Shown here in pieces: positions 63,674 to 64,000 of a stretch of DNA of 64,000 nucleotides. Position 1 is the stretch's first letter. Each line of letters opens with the position of its first letter. The translations under genes and the position numbers were made by a program. The notes below the pieces were generated by a model. It was not told the origin of the DNA, did not search any database, and saw only the letters and a list, made by a program, of their open reading frames with translations. The DNA lies in assembly GCA_964482205.1 (NCBI GenBank), contig CAYZWI010000008.1, forward strand, positions 108,751 through 172,750, written 5' to 3'. This DNA is from JAZDGX01 sp964482205. GTDB lineage: Bacteria > Eisenbacteria > RBG-16-71-46 > CAIMUX01 > WJJG01.

Positions 63674-64000
63674 ATGCAACCCAAAATACAATTTAAAGTC
63701 AGAGATCGACGCAATAAGGGCTGGTTCTACCTCGACAACGAGTACTTGAACGGCTACGCCCGCATTTTCGGCCCGGTGGGAACGGCCATCTACGTGTCAC
63801 TCTGCCGTCATGCCGATAACGACAGCCAGTCGTGCTTTCCCACTCACGAGAAGATTGCCGCCGAACTCAACATCGACAAGCGCACCGTCATCCGTCACAT
63901 CAGTGCGTTTGAGGAATATCGTTTGATCGCCGTTGTGCGCTCCAAAGACAAGGACACAAACAGGCAGCTCCCAAACACGTATTTTCTGCTAGACAAGGAC
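63674..64000 (+). CDS. HTH replication-type protein, partial at the window end
   Basis: Open frame to the end of the window, 109 residues: MQPKIQFKVRDRRNKGWFYL, then SCFPTHEKIAAELNIDKRTV-IRHISAFEEY, then RLIAVVRSKDKDTNRQLPNT-YFLLDKD. The central part is a winged-helix replication or primosomal HTH (HTH_36-like). No clear ribosome site precedes the ATG. The preceding attenuator-like leader suggests copy-level control, as for plasmid or phage replication genes. Confidence 0.7.
   Translation, partial: MQPKIQFKVRDRRNKGWFYLDNEYLNGYARIFGPVGTAIYVSLCRHADNDSQSCFPTHEKIAAELNIDKRTVIRHISAFEEYRLIAVVRSKDKDTNRQLPNTYFLLDKD

Overview
This is a high-GC bacterial window with densely packed genes on both strands. 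Several secreted proteins carry C-terminal FlgD-like Ig sorting domains (the 57.0-57.4 kb fragment and the M6 protease). There is also a CBM9/DUF5916 outer-membrane-type protein, TPR-containing GT-C membrane proteins and a WD40 Ser/Thr kinase. That mix suggests an uncultivated FCB-related lineage such as Candidatus Eisenbacteria. This is an inference from gene style; the window has no rRNA or marker gene that settles it.

Layout. 0-2.8 kb: an AsmA-like protein. 2.8-5.5 kb: a minus-strand tandem of three secreted paralogues of an unrecognised family plus a 43-residue secreted peptide. The first paralogue appears to start at ACG. 5.5-6.1 kb: a group II intron reverse-transcriptase scar and a strongly structured inverted repeat. 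6.2-14.1 kb (minus): a sulfate ABC transporter operon whose ATPase is fused to two UspA-like domains, followed by a PAS histidine kinase and an OmpR-type regulator. 14.3-21.3 kb: mixed housekeeping (GT-C membrane protein, class C beta-lactamase-like hydrolase, inositol monophosphatase-like enzyme, Eis-type acetyltransferase, M50 protease). 21.8 kb: tRNA-Leu(TAA).

22.4-27.5 kb (plus) is the most unusual locus. An aldehyde:ferredoxin oxidoreductase (AOR) is split over two genes. The N-terminal tungstopterin domain is joined to NuoE- and NuoF-like modules. The C-terminal catalytic domains are joined to a NuoG-like 2Fe-2S/4Fe-4S module. The two genes are followed by a ThiF/MoeB-like E1 enzyme and a GG-ending ThiS/MoaD-like protein, so electron-transfer wiring and a possible dedicated cofactor sulfur carrier sit in one operon.

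27.5-44.6 kb: Xaa-Pro aminopeptidase, K+/H+ antiporter, TMTC-like TPR protein, BNR-like protein, FHA-GAF-sigma54 activator, WD40 Ser/Thr kinase, a secreted protein and a sulfatase-fold enzyme. 45.0-50.3 kb (plus): an arsenic operon (ArsR, ArsP-type permease, ArsE, ArsF, ArsG, DUF2703-like, Acr3). It is driven by a near-perfect sigma70 promoter with a 16-bp palindrome in its spacer. 50.6-55.9 kb: DUF5916 protein, a radical-SAM fragment, a B12/radical-SAM protein and an RRM protein. 56.5-60.0 kb: mobile-element scars, a truncated FlgD-domain gene and an M6 protease.

60.4 kb to the end: the left part of an integrated element. It begins at a tRNA-Cys-like attachment site with its terminator, then integrase, an excisionase-like gene overlapping it, small hypothetical genes, a possible pseudoknotted leader before a metallophosphoesterase, and a possible attenuator leader before a partial HTH replication-type gene that runs off the window.
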